DNA of 64,000 bases, from the NCBI GenBank assembly GCA_036498945.1, contig DASYEQ010000053.1, positions 1 through 64,000 on the forward strand. Reading direction: 5' to 3'. The notes under the pieces were generated by a model. It made no database searches. It was not told the DNA's origin and saw only the letters and a program-made list of their open reading frames with translations. The stretch comes from JAQGMJ01 sp036498945. Its GTDB lineage: Bacteria > Pseudomonadota > Gammaproteobacteria > Burkholderiales > JAEUOS01. Shown in pieces: positions 42,186-50,798 of the stretch (its first letter is position 1; every line of letters begins with the position of its first letter). A program made the position numbers and the translations under genes.

Positions 42186-43256
42186 CTAGGATAGCTTTTT
42201 CAGCAATTCCGATTTTTTGGTGTCGAATTCTTGCTGCGTGATGATGCCCTTGCCAACCAGGCCATGCAGCTTTTCCAGCGTTGCCATCACGTCGTCGACT
42301 TCGCTGTTGCCACCGGCCGGCGCGGGAGCCGGAGCCGGGCCGCCTGCCGCAGCGCCGCCGGGCGCCCCACCCGCGGGCGGAGGCTGTTGCTGGTTGAGCG
42401 CGCCCATGCTGCCGGCCATCTGGTTGCCGATGCCCATGCCGACGGCGAAGTTGGCGCCCAGGCCCGCCAGGCCACCGCCCTCGTTGGCCGCGGCGATGGG
42501 AATCGCGTTCGCGGTCTGGTACTGGGTGTAGCGGTTCATGTCGCCGATCATGTTCATGCCGATGCGGGTATCGAGCTGCTTCTGGATTTCTTCCGGCAGC
42601 GAGACGTTCTCCACCACCATGGTGTCGAGCGCCAGACCCATCCTGGCGAACATCGGCTCCATCTGTTTTTTCACCTGGTCGGCGAGCAGGCCCTGGTTGC
42701 CGGCCATGTCGAGGAAGGCAGTGTTGGAGGAACCGAAGGCGGCGGTAAGCGCCGCGATCACGGTATTGCGCAACTGGCCGTCAACGTCGGCGACGGTATA
42801 GGCCTCGCGCGTGCCGGAGACTTCCTTGTAGAACAGGCCGGCGTCGGCGATCTTGTACGAATAGATGCCGAAGGCGCGCATGCGCACCGCGCCGAAGTCC
42901 TTGTCGCGGATGGTGATCGGCGTAGGCGTACCCCACTTGCGGTCCAGCTGCAGGCGGGTGGAGAAAAAGTAGACGTCGCTCTTGAAGGGGGAGGCGAACA
43001 GCTTGTCCCAGTTCTTCAGGTTGGTGAGCAGCGGCAGGGTGCGGGTGTTCAGCGTATGCAGGCCGGGGCCCAGCACGTCGGCGATCACGCCTTCGTTGAC
43101 GAACACGGCAACCTGCGAATCGCGCACGGTTAGCTGCGCGCCGTTCTGGATTTCCATGTCCTGCATGGGAAAGCGGTAGGCGAGCACGCCGTCGGACTGC
43201 TCGGTCCAGCCGATGACGTCGATGAATTGTTTTTTGATGAAGTCCATCAGGGCCAT
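42186..43256 (-). CDS. SPFH domain protein with C-terminal SHOCT-like motif (YdjI-type)
   Basis: This 356-residue protein has an N-terminal SPFH/virion-core-like domain (FIDVIGWTEQSDGVLAYRFP, QLTVRDSQVAVFVNEGVIADVLGPGLHTL), a helical part and a Gly/Pro/Ala linker. It closes with a SHOCT-like helical hairpin (LEKLHGLVGKGIITQQEFDTKKSELLKKL). SPFH proteins assemble into membrane-linked rings or scaffolds. As the first gene of the DUF4178-DUF350-aminopropyltransferase unit it may localise that machinery (inference). Confidence 0.87.
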   Translation of the reverse strand: MALMDFIKKQFIDVIGWTEQSDGVLAYRFPMQDMEIQNGAQLTVRDSQVAVFVNEGVIADVLGPGLHTLNTRTLPLLTNLKNWDKLFASPFKSDVYFFSTRLQLDRKWGTPTPITIRDKDFGAVRMRAFGIYSYKIADAGLFYKEVSGTREAYTVADVDGQLRNTVIAALTAAFGSSNTAFLDMAGNQGLLADQVKKQMEPMFARMGLALDTMVVENVSLPEEIQKQLDTRIGMNMIGDMNRYTQYQTANAIPIAAANEGGGLAGLGANFAVGMGIGNQMAGSMGALNQQQPPPAGGAPGGAAAGGPAPAPAPAGGNSEVDDVMATLEKLHGLVGKGIITQQEFDTKKSELLKKLS

Positions 43257-43460
43257 GTCGATCTCCGTAATGTCGGGGGTCGCGGGAAGCGGCGCGTTTG
43301 GGTTATGAGTGACGTCGCACGCCTGCGCCCGGCCTCAAGCCTGGGCGCGGCACTACAGTAGCATAGGTGGGTGAATTTTGCGGCGCTGCGCAAGAGGCGC
43401 GCCATATCGCGTCGCGCACCGCTACCCATTCGCCTTGCGACGGGTTGGGGCGAAGGACAA

Positions 43461-43485
43461 GGGCGCGCGGGCAGGCCGCGCGCCC
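43461..43485 (-). terminator. GC-rich hairpin after the Nfn-like gene
   Basis: GGGCGCGCGG-GCAGG-CCGCGCGCCC is a perfect 10-bp stem starting 7 bp beyond the stop of the 1185-residue gene. No T run follows on the minus strand. Confidence 0.5.
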
Positions 43486-43491
43486 CTCAGC

Positions 43492-46400
43492 TCACGCCTG
43501 GTTCAGGCAGCGCTCGATCCAGCGCGCGGTGAGCTTTTCCTGCACCGTGTTCTGGCGCAGGCGGTCGTTGAGGCCGCGGAAATCGACGGCGTCGAGGTCC
43601 TGGTCCTGGTTGAAGCAGGAGAACACGTACTTGATCGAACCATCGGCCTGCTTTTGCGGCTGCAGGCACTGCGCGCAGATCTCCTTCATCATGCACTGCA
43701 TCGGCGAGTTGATCGAGCCGATGGCGTGATGGCCTGCCTTCAGATAGGGCTTGAGCACGCCGTGGCGCGCGAGACCCACGGCAGCCATCATGCGGTCGGA
43801 GCCGATGGCGATGATGCGGTCGGCCTCCGCCATCGAGATGCCGGTGTCGCCCAGCTTGCCGCAGGCGTAGGCCAGCATGGCTTCCACGATGTTGCCGACG
43901 AAGGTCTTGTCTTGCGGGCGGTCGGCGGTGAAGCCGGGCTCCTCGTCGCAACACCAGACGATGGCATCGGCCGCCGCTTCGATCTCGGCCACCTTGTAGC
44001 GGTCGATCATCTTCTTGTAGCCGGCGAAGTACAGCACCTTCGAGCCGGCCTTGCGGAAGGCCGCGCCAATCGAAAACAGCACCGCGTTGCCCAGGCCGCC
44101 GCCGACGAGCACGACGGTTTCGCCGCTCTGGATGTGGGTGGGCGTGCCGGTCGGGCCCATCAGGACCACCGGCTCGCCGGGCTTGAGCTTTTCGCACAGG
44201 TCGGAAGAGCCGCCCATTTCCAGCACGATGGTGGAAAGCAGGCCTTCGTGCGGGTCGTTGGAGGCGCCGGTGAGCGCCAGGCCTTCCATCGCCAGGCGGG
44301 TTGGGGGCACGACGGCGCCGGACGAGCCGACGCCGGGCAGGCTGCCATTCACGCGAGGCGCGAGCGATTCGAAATTCTGCAGGCGGTAGAACTGGCCGGG
44401 CAGGAAGTTGCGCGCGGCGGCGGGGGCGTGCACCACCACCTCGATGATGGTGGGCGTCAATCGCCGCACTTCGCGCACGGTGGCGCGCCACTCGTTGTTC
44501 AGGCGCGCGAGGAAGTGATGCGCTTCCTCGGCGCGTACCGGCGCCTGCGCGCCCAGCACATGGGTGACCACCGGGAAGCCCTGCTTGGCCGAGCCCAGCG
44601 CCTTCACCACGTTGCCGAAGTAGGAGGGGTGCAGGTCGCCGAAGAAGGAGACGAAGCGGCCGTCGCTGCTCTTTTTCATCAGCACGCGCGCCTGCTTGGG
44701 CTTGGAGATCGCGGTCTCGGCCTTGACGGCGTTGCCTTCTTCATCGACCGTGACGAAATACTTGCCGTCGAGTGCGAAATTCTGGTGATCCTCGCGCGCC
44801 AGCACGGTGTTCGGGCTGGTGCCGGCCGCGATGAAGATGGAGCGCGCCGGCAGGGTGACGATGTCGCCCTCGGACCAGTTGTGCTTGCCGTCGGCCTCCA
44901 CGGTGACGATCTGCTTGCCCAGCTTGATGCTTTGCGCCGCGCCGTAGGCGTCGACATCCACCGCGGCGGGGGAGAGGCACTCGGCGAAGGTGATGCCTTC
45001 CTGCAGCGCGAGTTCGACTTCCTCGTGGTTCAGCGTGTAGGCCGGGCTGTCGATCAGGCGCTTGCGGTAGGCGATCGTCGCGCCGCCCCAGGACTGCATC
45101 AGTTCGATGGCCTTGTCGGCACGGCCTTCCTTCGCTGCCGCGGCCTTTTCGCTGCGGATGGCTTCGGCGTGGCCGATGAATTCGCGCGCAATCTCCAACT
45201 CTTCGCCGGCCAGCGTGGCGAGGAACGCTTCCTTGCCCAGCACTTCGGCGCGGGTGAGGAATTTCTCCACCTGCACGGCGTAGTAGGCCAGCGACTCGGT
45301 GGCCGTGTCAATCGCGGTCAAGCCGCCGCCGATGACAACGATGGGCAGTCGCACCTGCAAATTGGCGATCGACTCTGCCTTCGCCGCGCCCGTCAGTTGC
45401 AGGCCCATCAGGAAGTCGGAAGCCGTGCGCACGCCGCGCGCCAGGCCATTCGGAATGTCGAGGGTGGTCGGCTTGCCCGCGCCCATGGCGAGCGCCACGT
45501 GGTCGAAGCCCAGGTCCCACGCGCCCTTGAGGGTGACGGTGCCGCCGAAGCGCACGCCGCCCACCAGCGCGAAAGTATCGCGGCGCTCCAGCAGCAGGCG
45601 GATCACCTTGAGGAAGTTCTTGTCCCAGCGCACGGTGATGCCGTATTCGGCGACGCCGCCGAAGCCGGCGAGGGTGCGCTCATCCAGTTCTTCCTGGATC
45701 TCGCCGATGTCGCGCACCGGCTCGAACGCGACGCGCGAACCATCCGGCCTCACGCCGGAGAGCGTCTCGGGCAGCGGCTCGATCTTCAGGCCGTCGATAC
45801 CGACCACGGTGTGGCCGTCGTTGAGCAGGTTGTGCGCCAGGCCATAGCCGGCCGGGCCCATGCCGGCCACCAGCACCTTGTAGCCGGTGGCGTGGCGCGG
45901 CAGGAAGCGGCGCAGGTTGAGCGGGTTCCAGCGCGTGAACAGCGAATAGATTTCGAAGCCCCAGGGCAGGCCGAGCACATCCTTCAGCGTACGGGTTTCC
46001 GCCTGCGGAATGTTCACCGGCTCCTGCTTCTGGTAGATGCACGACTTCATGCAGTCGTTGCAGATGCGATGGCCGGTAGCGGCGGCGAGCGGGTTGTCCA
46101 CCGTGATGATGGCGAGCGCGCCGACCGGCAGGCCGAGCGTTTTCGTCTTGTGGAACTCGCTGATCTTTTCTTCCAGCGGGCAGCCGGCGAGCTTGACGCC
46201 GAACACGGTCTTCTTGAAGGCGGCGTGGCCGTCCGGCCCGGCCTTTTCCTTCAGGCCCTTGGAGCAGGAGTCCTTGCCCTGCTCGTGGCACCAGATGCAG
46301 TAATTGGCCTGGTCCAGCGCGCCGGTGAGGTCGGTGCCCTGGTCGGTCAGCTTGAAACCGGCGCGGCGGCGGATGTGCTCGGGCTTGATGGTGAAGGTGA

Positions 46401-47049
46401 CGGCGCCGCTGTTGTCCTGCGGTTCATGGCGGTCCACCGCGTGGTCCACCAGGTGCAGCGGGTCGATCTTTTTCGGCGCCTTGAACAGCACGCCGGGCGC
46501 ATGCTTGTGCTGGCCCGCTGCCGAAGAGAGCGCCCAGGCGGCGTATTTCAGCGCCACATCCAGGCTGCCGGCGAAGGTGGCCTCATCGGCCTGCCAGTGG
46601 GTGACATGATGGGCAAAGGCGAGTTCGAAGGCGGAGAGGTCGGTGTCGGCCGCGCCGATCAGGCCCTGCAACTCCTTCGCCAGGCCGGCGCCGTCGAGCG
46701 CATTGGCGCCCGCCGCGTCGTAGGCCTTGGCCGCCTTGCGCTGCACGAACTGGCGCTTGACGGTGAATAGCGGCGCCAGTTCGTGATGCTGCGCCTGCAC
46801 GGCGGCGATCTGCTCGCCGATGCCGAACAGGGCGCTGGTGAAATCGTCCACGTAGGGCGCCAGGTCGATCAGCAGCGCCGATTCTTCCTTGGCCGCCAGC
46901 TTCGCCGGGTCCTTGCGCGCTGCCGTCAGGCGCGTCCACAGCGCCACGTCGGCTTGCGCCAGCTCGGCCAGAAAGGCGGCATCCACCTTGTGCAAACCGG
47001 CGGTTTGGTAAAGGTCGGCGAATTCGAGATCAAAACCCAGCTTCAACAT
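43492..47049 (-). CDS. single-chain Nfn-like FAD/iron-sulfur oxidoreductase
   Basis: This 1185-residue fusion has a helical N-terminal region (1-240) unlike either Nfn subunit. Fe-S cysteines (CIWCHEQGKDSC near 250, CNDCMKSC near 328) and a GltD/NfnB-type two-dinucleotide module (VLVAGMGPAGYGL near 388, IVVIGGGLTAIDT near 568) follow. The C-terminal part (from about 840) is PyrK/NfnA-like: LPGQFYRLQNF binds FAD, VVLVGGGLGNAV binds nucleotide, and CMMKEICAQC with a later Cys is the 2Fe-2S motif. It may couple NAD(H), NADP(H) and ferredoxin. A ferredoxin gene lies just upstream. Confidence 0.85.
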   Translation of the reverse strand: MLKLGFDLEFADLYQTAGLHKVDAAFLAELAQADVALWTRLTAARKDPAKLAAKEESALLIDLAPYVDDFTSALFGIGEQIAAVQAQHHELAPLFTVKRQFVQRKAAKAYDAAGANALDGAGLAKELQGLIGAADTDLSAFELAFAHHVTHWQADEATFAGSLDVALKYAAWALSSAAGQHKHAPGVLFKAPKKIDPLHLVDHAVDRHEPQDNSGAVTFTIKPEHIRRRAGFKLTDQGTDLTGALDQANYCIWCHEQGKDSCSKGLKEKAGPDGHAAFKKTVFGVKLAGCPLEEKISEFHKTKTLGLPVGALAIITVDNPLAAATGHRICNDCMKSCIYQKQEPVNIPQAETRTLKDVLGLPWGFEIYSLFTRWNPLNLRRFLPRHATGYKVLVAGMGPAGYGLAHNLLNDGHTVVGIDGLKIEPLPETLSGVRPDGSRVAFEPVRDIGEIQEELDERTLAGFGGVAEYGITVRWDKNFLKVIRLLLERRDTFALVGGVRFGGTVTLKGAWDLGFDHVALAMGAGKPTTLDIPNGLARGVRTASDFLMGLQLTGAAKAESIANLQVRLPIVVIGGGLTAIDTATESLAYYAVQVEKFLTRAEVLGKEAFLATLAGEELEIAREFIGHAEAIRSEKAAAAKEGRADKAIELMQSWGGATIAYRKRLIDSPAYTLNHEEVELALQEGITFAECLSPAAVDVDAYGAAQSIKLGKQIVTVEADGKHNWSEGDIVTLPARSIFIAAGTSPNTVLAREDHQNFALDGKYFVTVDEEGNAVKAETAISKPKQARVLMKKSSDGRFVSFFGDLHPSYFGNVVKALGSAKQGFPVVTHVLGAQAPVRAEEAHHFLARLNNEWRATVREVRRLTPTIIEVVVHAPAAARNFLPGQFYRLQNFESLAPRVNGSLPGVGSSGAVVPPTRLAMEGLALTGASNDPHEGLLSTIVLEMGGSSDLCEKLKPGEPVVLMGPTGTPTHIQSGETVVLVGGGLGNAVLFSIGAAFRKAGSKVLYFAGYKKMIDRYKVAEIEAAADAIVWCCDEEPGFTADRPQDKTFVGNIVEAMLAYACGKLGDTGISMAEADRIIAIGSDRMMAAVGLARHGVLKPYLKAGHHAIGSINSPMQCMMKEICAQCLQPQKQADGSIKYVFSCFNQDQDLDAVDFRGLNDRLRQNTVQEKLTARWIERCLNQA

Positions 47050-47098
47050 CGCAGTCTTTCACTAACTTATAAGCGGCGCGCATATAGCGGCGGCCCAA

Positions 47099-47124
47099 TA
47101 AAAAAGGCCGCCCATAGCGGCCTT
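47099..47124 (-). terminator. terminator between ferredoxin and Nfn-like genes
   Basis: On the minus strand AAGGCCGC-TATGG-GCGGCCTT is followed by a T run (TTTTTTA), 21 bp after the ferredoxin stop. It separates or attenuates transcription into the Nfn-like gene. Confidence 0.75.
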
Positions 47125-47144
47125 CCAACCTTGGTCGCGCGGGG

Positions 47145-47471
47145 TCAGCCGCGGTCCAGCATCTCCAGCTTGCCGGTCTTGTCCTTGAACTCCTCGGCGT
47201 CGGGCAGCGAATCCTTGGTCTTGGTGATCGAGCTCCAGGCCTTCGCCAGTTCAGCGTTCAGATCGACGAAATTCTTCTGCCCGTCCGGCACGTCTTCCTC
47301 GGCGTAGATCGCGTTCACCGGGCACTCGGGAATGCACACCGCGCAGTCGATGCACTCATCGGGGTCGATCACCAGCATGTTCGGCCCTTCGCGGAAGCAG
47401 TCGACGGGGCAGACGTCGACGCAATCGGTGTACTTGCACTTGATGCAGGATTCGGTGACTACGTGGGTCAT
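47145..47471 (-). CDS. fdxA: 7Fe ferredoxin (3Fe-4S/4Fe-4S)
   Basis: This 108-residue protein is very close in pattern to Azotobacter vinelandii ferredoxin I. CIKCKYTDCVDVCPVDC supplies both clusters and CIDCAVCIPECPVNA the second set. NAELAKAWSSITKTKD begins the characteristic C-terminal extension. It carries low-potential electrons in the cytoplasm. ATG 47471 is chosen because the family starts MTHVV. It is the obvious electron partner for the adjacent Nfn-like protein, although a terminator lies between them. Confidence 0.95.
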   Translation of the reverse strand: MTHVVTESCIKCKYTDCVDVCPVDCFREGPNMLVIDPDECIDCAVCIPECPVNAIYAEEDVPDGQKNFVDLNAELAKAWSSITKTKDSLPDAEEFKDKTGKLEMLDRG

Positions 47472-47737
47472 GAAAAAAATTCCTGAAGCGAAAAAGGAAT
47501 ACCGGAATTCCAAAGAGTCGGCACCGGGCCCCGGGGCGCATTTTGCGTTGCTGTTCTGCTGGGAGGGACCCCTGGATCAGGGGTGGCGCGCGGGCGCTTT
47601 TTAGCCCCTGAACCGACCGTGATCCAAGGGCATTATTTTAATCTATTTAAGTGCCTGCTTTCAATGAAGAATACTTATGACTTTCCATCGCGCAACGCAT
47701 GGAAAAGCCCTACGAATCTCAAGGAAATGCGCGGGTT

Positions 47738-48232
47738 TCAGCGCGCCGGGGCGCGAACCAGCAAAAACAGGCCCAAAACCGCCAGGATCGCAAACCAGAT
47801 CAGCGACCATTCGGCGATCGACAGGTGCATCAGCGTCCAATCGACCTTGCTGCAATCGCCGGTGGCGCGCAGGGCGTTGCTGATCAGGCGGCCGAGCGGA
47901 ATGCGCTCCAGCTGCGAGTAGAAGTCGCCCGCGCAGCTGACGTATTCCGGCGGGTAATACTGCAGGTAGACGTGGCGCATCGCCAGGCCCAGGCCGGTGA
48001 AGTTGGCGAGCAGGCCGACGAAGGCGTAGACGCGGGTGCCCGTTTGCTTCGGGCCATGCAGGGCGCCGAGCAGGAAGACCAGCCCAAGCGTAATGAAGGC
48101 GACGCGCTGCAGCATGCACAGCGGGCAGGGTTCGAGGTGGACGAAGTACTGCAGGTACAGCGCGATCAGGATCAGGCCGGTGCAGACGAGGAAGCCGATG
48201 AAGAACCAGGCACGGGAGGAAAGTCGGGACAT
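47738..48232 (-). CDS. dsbB: disulfide bond formation protein B
   Basis: This 164-residue inner-membrane protein reoxidises DsbA and passes electrons to quinone. Four membrane helices are clear. Cys36 and Cys39 (EPCPLCMLQR) form the quinone-linked pair, and Cys100 and Cys127 the second periplasmic pair. Length is typical. It appears to be a single gene. Confidence 0.95.
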   Translation of the reverse strand: MSRLSSRAWFFIGFLVCTGLILIALYLQYFVHLEPCPLCMLQRVAFITLGLVFLLGALHGPKQTGTRVYAFVGLLANFTGLGLAMRHVYLQYYPPEYVSCAGDFYSQLERIPLGRLISNALRATGDCSKVDWTLMHLSIAEWSLIWFAILAVLGLFLLVRAPAR

Positions 48233-48395
48233 AGCGTTTCTTGTGCGCCGCCTTGGGCAGGCGCGAGCCTATCGGGGGTGGATCAACACCGGGCGGGAAG
48301 GGATTCCCGTCCGGCAAACTTCCCAAGCTTAGCAGGCCCGCGCTGCCGCGGTGTTACGCAAGCGGCTCTTTTCGTAAGCCGCAAGGGGGAACCTG

Positions 48396-49034
48396 CTACT
48401 TGTTGGGCTGGGGGGTGACACGCAAGTAGGGTTTGAGTTCTTTGAAGCCTTTCGGGAATTTGCTCTTCAATACCGCGGGGTCGGTGATGTTGGCCGGGAT
48501 GATGACATCGTCGCCGTCCTTCCAGTTGACGGGCGTCGCCACGGTGTAGCCGTCCGTCAGTTGAAGCGAGTCGATGACGCGCAGGATCTCGTCGAAATTA
48601 CGCCCGGTCGAAGCCGGGTAGGTGATGGTGGCGCGCACCTTCTTTTTCGGGTCGATGAAAAACACCGAACGCACCGTCAGGGTATCGTTGGCGTTGGGGT
48701 GGATCATGTCGTAGAGGTCCGACACCTTGCGGTCAGGGTCGGCCAGGATGGGGAAGTTCACCGCCGTGCCTTGCGTTTCGGCGATGTCGCCGACCCACTT
48801 GTTGTGCGAGTCGACCGCGTCTACCGAGACGGCCAGCACTTTCACGTTGCGCTTGTCGAATTCACCCTTCAGCTTGGCGGTGTAGCCAAGCTCGGTGGTG
48901 CATACCGGGGTGAAGTCCTTGGGGTGGGAGAACAGGATGCCCCAGGAGTCGCCCAGCCACTGATGGAAATGGATCTCGCCGGCGGTGGATTGCTGGGTGA
49001 AGTCGGGGGCGATGTCGCCGAGTCTGAGTGCCAT
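48396..49034 (-). CDS. 1-Cys peroxiredoxin (Prx6 type)
   Basis: This 212-residue thiol peroxidase reduces H2O2 and organic peroxides. Peroxidatic Cys45 is in HPKDFTPVCTTEL. The Prx6-type C-terminal domain (PANITDPAVLKSKFPKGFKEL) is present, and no resolving Cys is seen. ATG 49034 is chosen because AAGGAGA precedes it and MALRLGDIAPDF is the family start. It has no obvious operon partner. Confidence 0.94.
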   Translation of the reverse strand: MALRLGDIAPDFTQQSTAGEIHFHQWLGDSWGILFSHPKDFTPVCTTELGYTAKLKGEFDKRNVKVLAVSVDAVDSHNKWVGDIAETQGTAVNFPILADPDRKVSDLYDMIHPNANDTLTVRSVFFIDPKKKVRATITYPASTGRNFDEILRVIDSLQLTDGYTVATPVNWKDGDDVIIPANITDPAVLKSKFPKGFKELKPYLRVTPQPNK

Positions 49035-49386
49035 GGAAGTCTCCTTCGGAGAGGGTTCAGTACGGGGCCGCGACCCTGGCAACTCTGCCAGGGGCAAGAG
49101 GCTTGAGCCGCGGAGTATAGCCCTCTATTCTCGCGCAATCCGGTGACGGAACGAACAAAGCAATGATTATGTCGTCATACGCTGGGCGCATGGCGCCGGT
49201 TTCAGGCGGGAAGGGTTTTTGCTAGGTGCGTAAGCATAGGCAAAAAGCTTCGTTCGCAGAGGGGCGGCCGCGTCCTACACTGCGCGGATGACAGCGGATT
49301 TTTTGCGATTTTTACAGTTACAGGCTTGCGCAACTCCACCCTTGCCAAGCTATTATTCATCCGTGGGCGACCCCGGAGAGGCGAAC
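49035..49386. other. intergenic region
   Basis: These 352 bp lie between divergent genes and contain no convincing coding frame. An ATG at 49288 could extend the next gene by 33 codons but lacks a ribosome site. Promoters of both flanking genes are expected here. Confidence 0.5.
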
Positions 49387-50118
49387 ATGGGCGTGCCGGA
49401 GACGAGCAGCAGAACCGAGAGCGAATTCGCCGGAATGCGCTTGACCAGCGTGTTCCAGGCCCTGCACGACTTGCGTGCGGGCTGCGTGTTCGGCCACACC
49501 GCTTCGGTGCGTCCGCAGCGCGACGGCGAGCCGGTGGCCATTACCGACCTGTTTCACCAGGGCCATAGCGATCACGACATCGTGCGTGCCGATCGTTTAT
49601 GCCGCCTGCTGCATGCCGCCAGCTATCACGCCAATGCGCAGCGCAATACGCGCCTCTTGGTGCCGGTGCACGCGCGATTGCTGGAGACGGTAACCGCCAG
49701 CCACGGCCTGGCGTATCGCGAGGCGCTGGAAGAAGCGGGGCTGAATCACGCGCCCATCGTCGTCTGCCTGCCGGACCCCTCGCACCTGCGCACCATGTCG
49801 CTGGGTTATCTCATCGGCAGCTATCGCCTGCACGGCTTCGAGATCGCGGTGCGCCTGCGCGACGCGCGCAACCTGCCCGACCTGTTGGCGCGTACGCGCC
49901 CGACCTATGTGCTGGTTGACCACCAGGAGTACGCCGGCGAGCCGGCGCGCATGGCGGCAGCCGTGAAAATGGCCGAGACGGCGGGCACGCGCACGGTGTT
50001 CCTGAAAATCGAAACCGCGGAGGAGGCGGCGCGGGTGCGCGCGGCCGGCGCCACGCTGGCGCAGGGGTATTACTTCGATCGGCCGGCGGCGGAACCGGCG
50101 GGGAGTGCCTGCGATTAG
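49387..50118 (+). CDS. degenerate EAL-domain protein
   Basis: This 243-residue protein follows the EAL fold: VFQALHDLRAGCVFGHTASVRP aligns with the opening strand, where the EAL signature should be but reads HTASVRP. LLVPVHARLLETV, GYLIGSYRLHGFEIAVRL and GATLAQGYYFDRPA match later strands. The metal-binding Glu/Asp residues are largely lost, so it is unlikely to be a cyclic-di-GMP phosphodiesterase and may be a sensor or scaffold. ATG 49387 is preferred over 49288 because GGAGAGG lies just before it. Confidence 0.77.
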   Translation: MGVPETSSRTESEFAGMRLTSVFQALHDLRAGCVFGHTASVRPQRDGEPVAITDLFHQGHSDHDIVRADRLCRLLHAASYHANAQRNTRLLVPVHARLLETVTASHGLAYREALEEAGLNHAPIVVCLPDPSHLRTMSLGYLIGSYRLHGFEIAVRLRDARNLPDLLARTRPTYVLVDHQEYAGEPARMAAAVKMAETAGTRTVFLKIETAEEAARVRAAGATLAQGYYFDRPAAEPAGSACD

Positions 50119-50181
50119 AGTCCTGGAACTTCGTTCCGCGCGAGCGTGACCACCATGGTGCTGCGTTGCCATGCTCACCGC

Positions 50182-50208
50182 GGTCATCCCGCTTTCGCGG
50201 GAATGACC
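50182..50208. repeat. REP-like palindrome
   Basis: GGTCATCCCGC-TTT-CGCGGGAATGACC is an almost perfect inverted repeat between convergent genes, related to the copies at 36340-36402. Confidence 0.7.
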
Positions 50209-50249
50209 GGAGCTAAATTTCTAAAGCGGTGCCGTGGAGGCGCCGCTTT

Positions 50250-50699
50250 TCACCCCTGAATCCACGGCAGTCCGGCCTTGCGCCAGCCGTCCTTGTTACC
50301 GCGGTGCTGTTCGCCGTCGAGGCCGCCCTCGAAACCCTCGAGGATGTTATAGGCGCCGGTGAAGCCGGCGGCGGTGGCGGCTTTGGCTGCTGCATCGGAG
50401 CGCACGCCGCTGCGGCACAAAAATACCAGCTTGTCGTTCTTGTCGAATTGCTCGGACAAGGTTTGCACGAAGTTGGGGTTCACCGCGCCGGTGTTGATGT
50501 CTTTCCACTCGATGCCCACGGTCTCGGGCACGCGGCCGACGTATTCGCGCTCGAACTTGAAGCGCACGTCCACCAGCTTGGCGGCGCCGCTCTTGATCAG
50601 TTCATGCGCTTCGGCCGGGGTGACGGCGCCGGCGTAGGCAAGGTTGTGCGACTTGGCGTAGTCGCCGGCGCGTCTGAGGATGTCGTCGGTGGCGCTCAT
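50250..50699 (-). CDS. rhodanese domain protein
   Basis: This 149-residue single-domain sulfurtransferase has AKLVDVRFKFEREYVG and the active-site Cys95 in FLCRSGVRS. It moves a sulfane sulfur to an acceptor in the cytoplasm. GGAGACA precedes ATG 50699. It follows the siroheme methyltransferase gene by 99 bp on the same strand and probably belongs to the sulfite-reduction group. Confidence 0.92.
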   Translation of the reverse strand: MSATDDILRRAGDYAKSHNLAYAGAVTPAEAHELIKSGAAKLVDVRFKFEREYVGRVPETVGIEWKDINTGAVNPNFVQTLSEQFDKNDKLVFLCRSGVRSDAAAKAATAAGFTGAYNILEGFEGGLDGEQHRGNKDGWRKAGLPWIQG

Positions 50700-50798
50700 G
50701 CGTGTCTCCTGCGATTGTTCGTGGATGCCCGGCGGCATCATACCGCCAGAGCTTGCGCGAAGTCCGCCGTTTCGAACGACGAGTTTTGCCGCGCGGTG

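Noticed and set aside
43378..46770. 1130-codon plus-strand open frame
   Set aside because: It is antisense to the Nfn-like gene, has low-complexity His/Arg/Gly/Ala-rich composition and no domain; long antisense frames are expected at this GC content.
49288..49386. 33-codon N-terminal extension of the EAL-like protein
   Set aside because: No ribosome site precedes ATG 49288, whereas GGAGAGG precedes ATG 49387, and the extension shows no domain.
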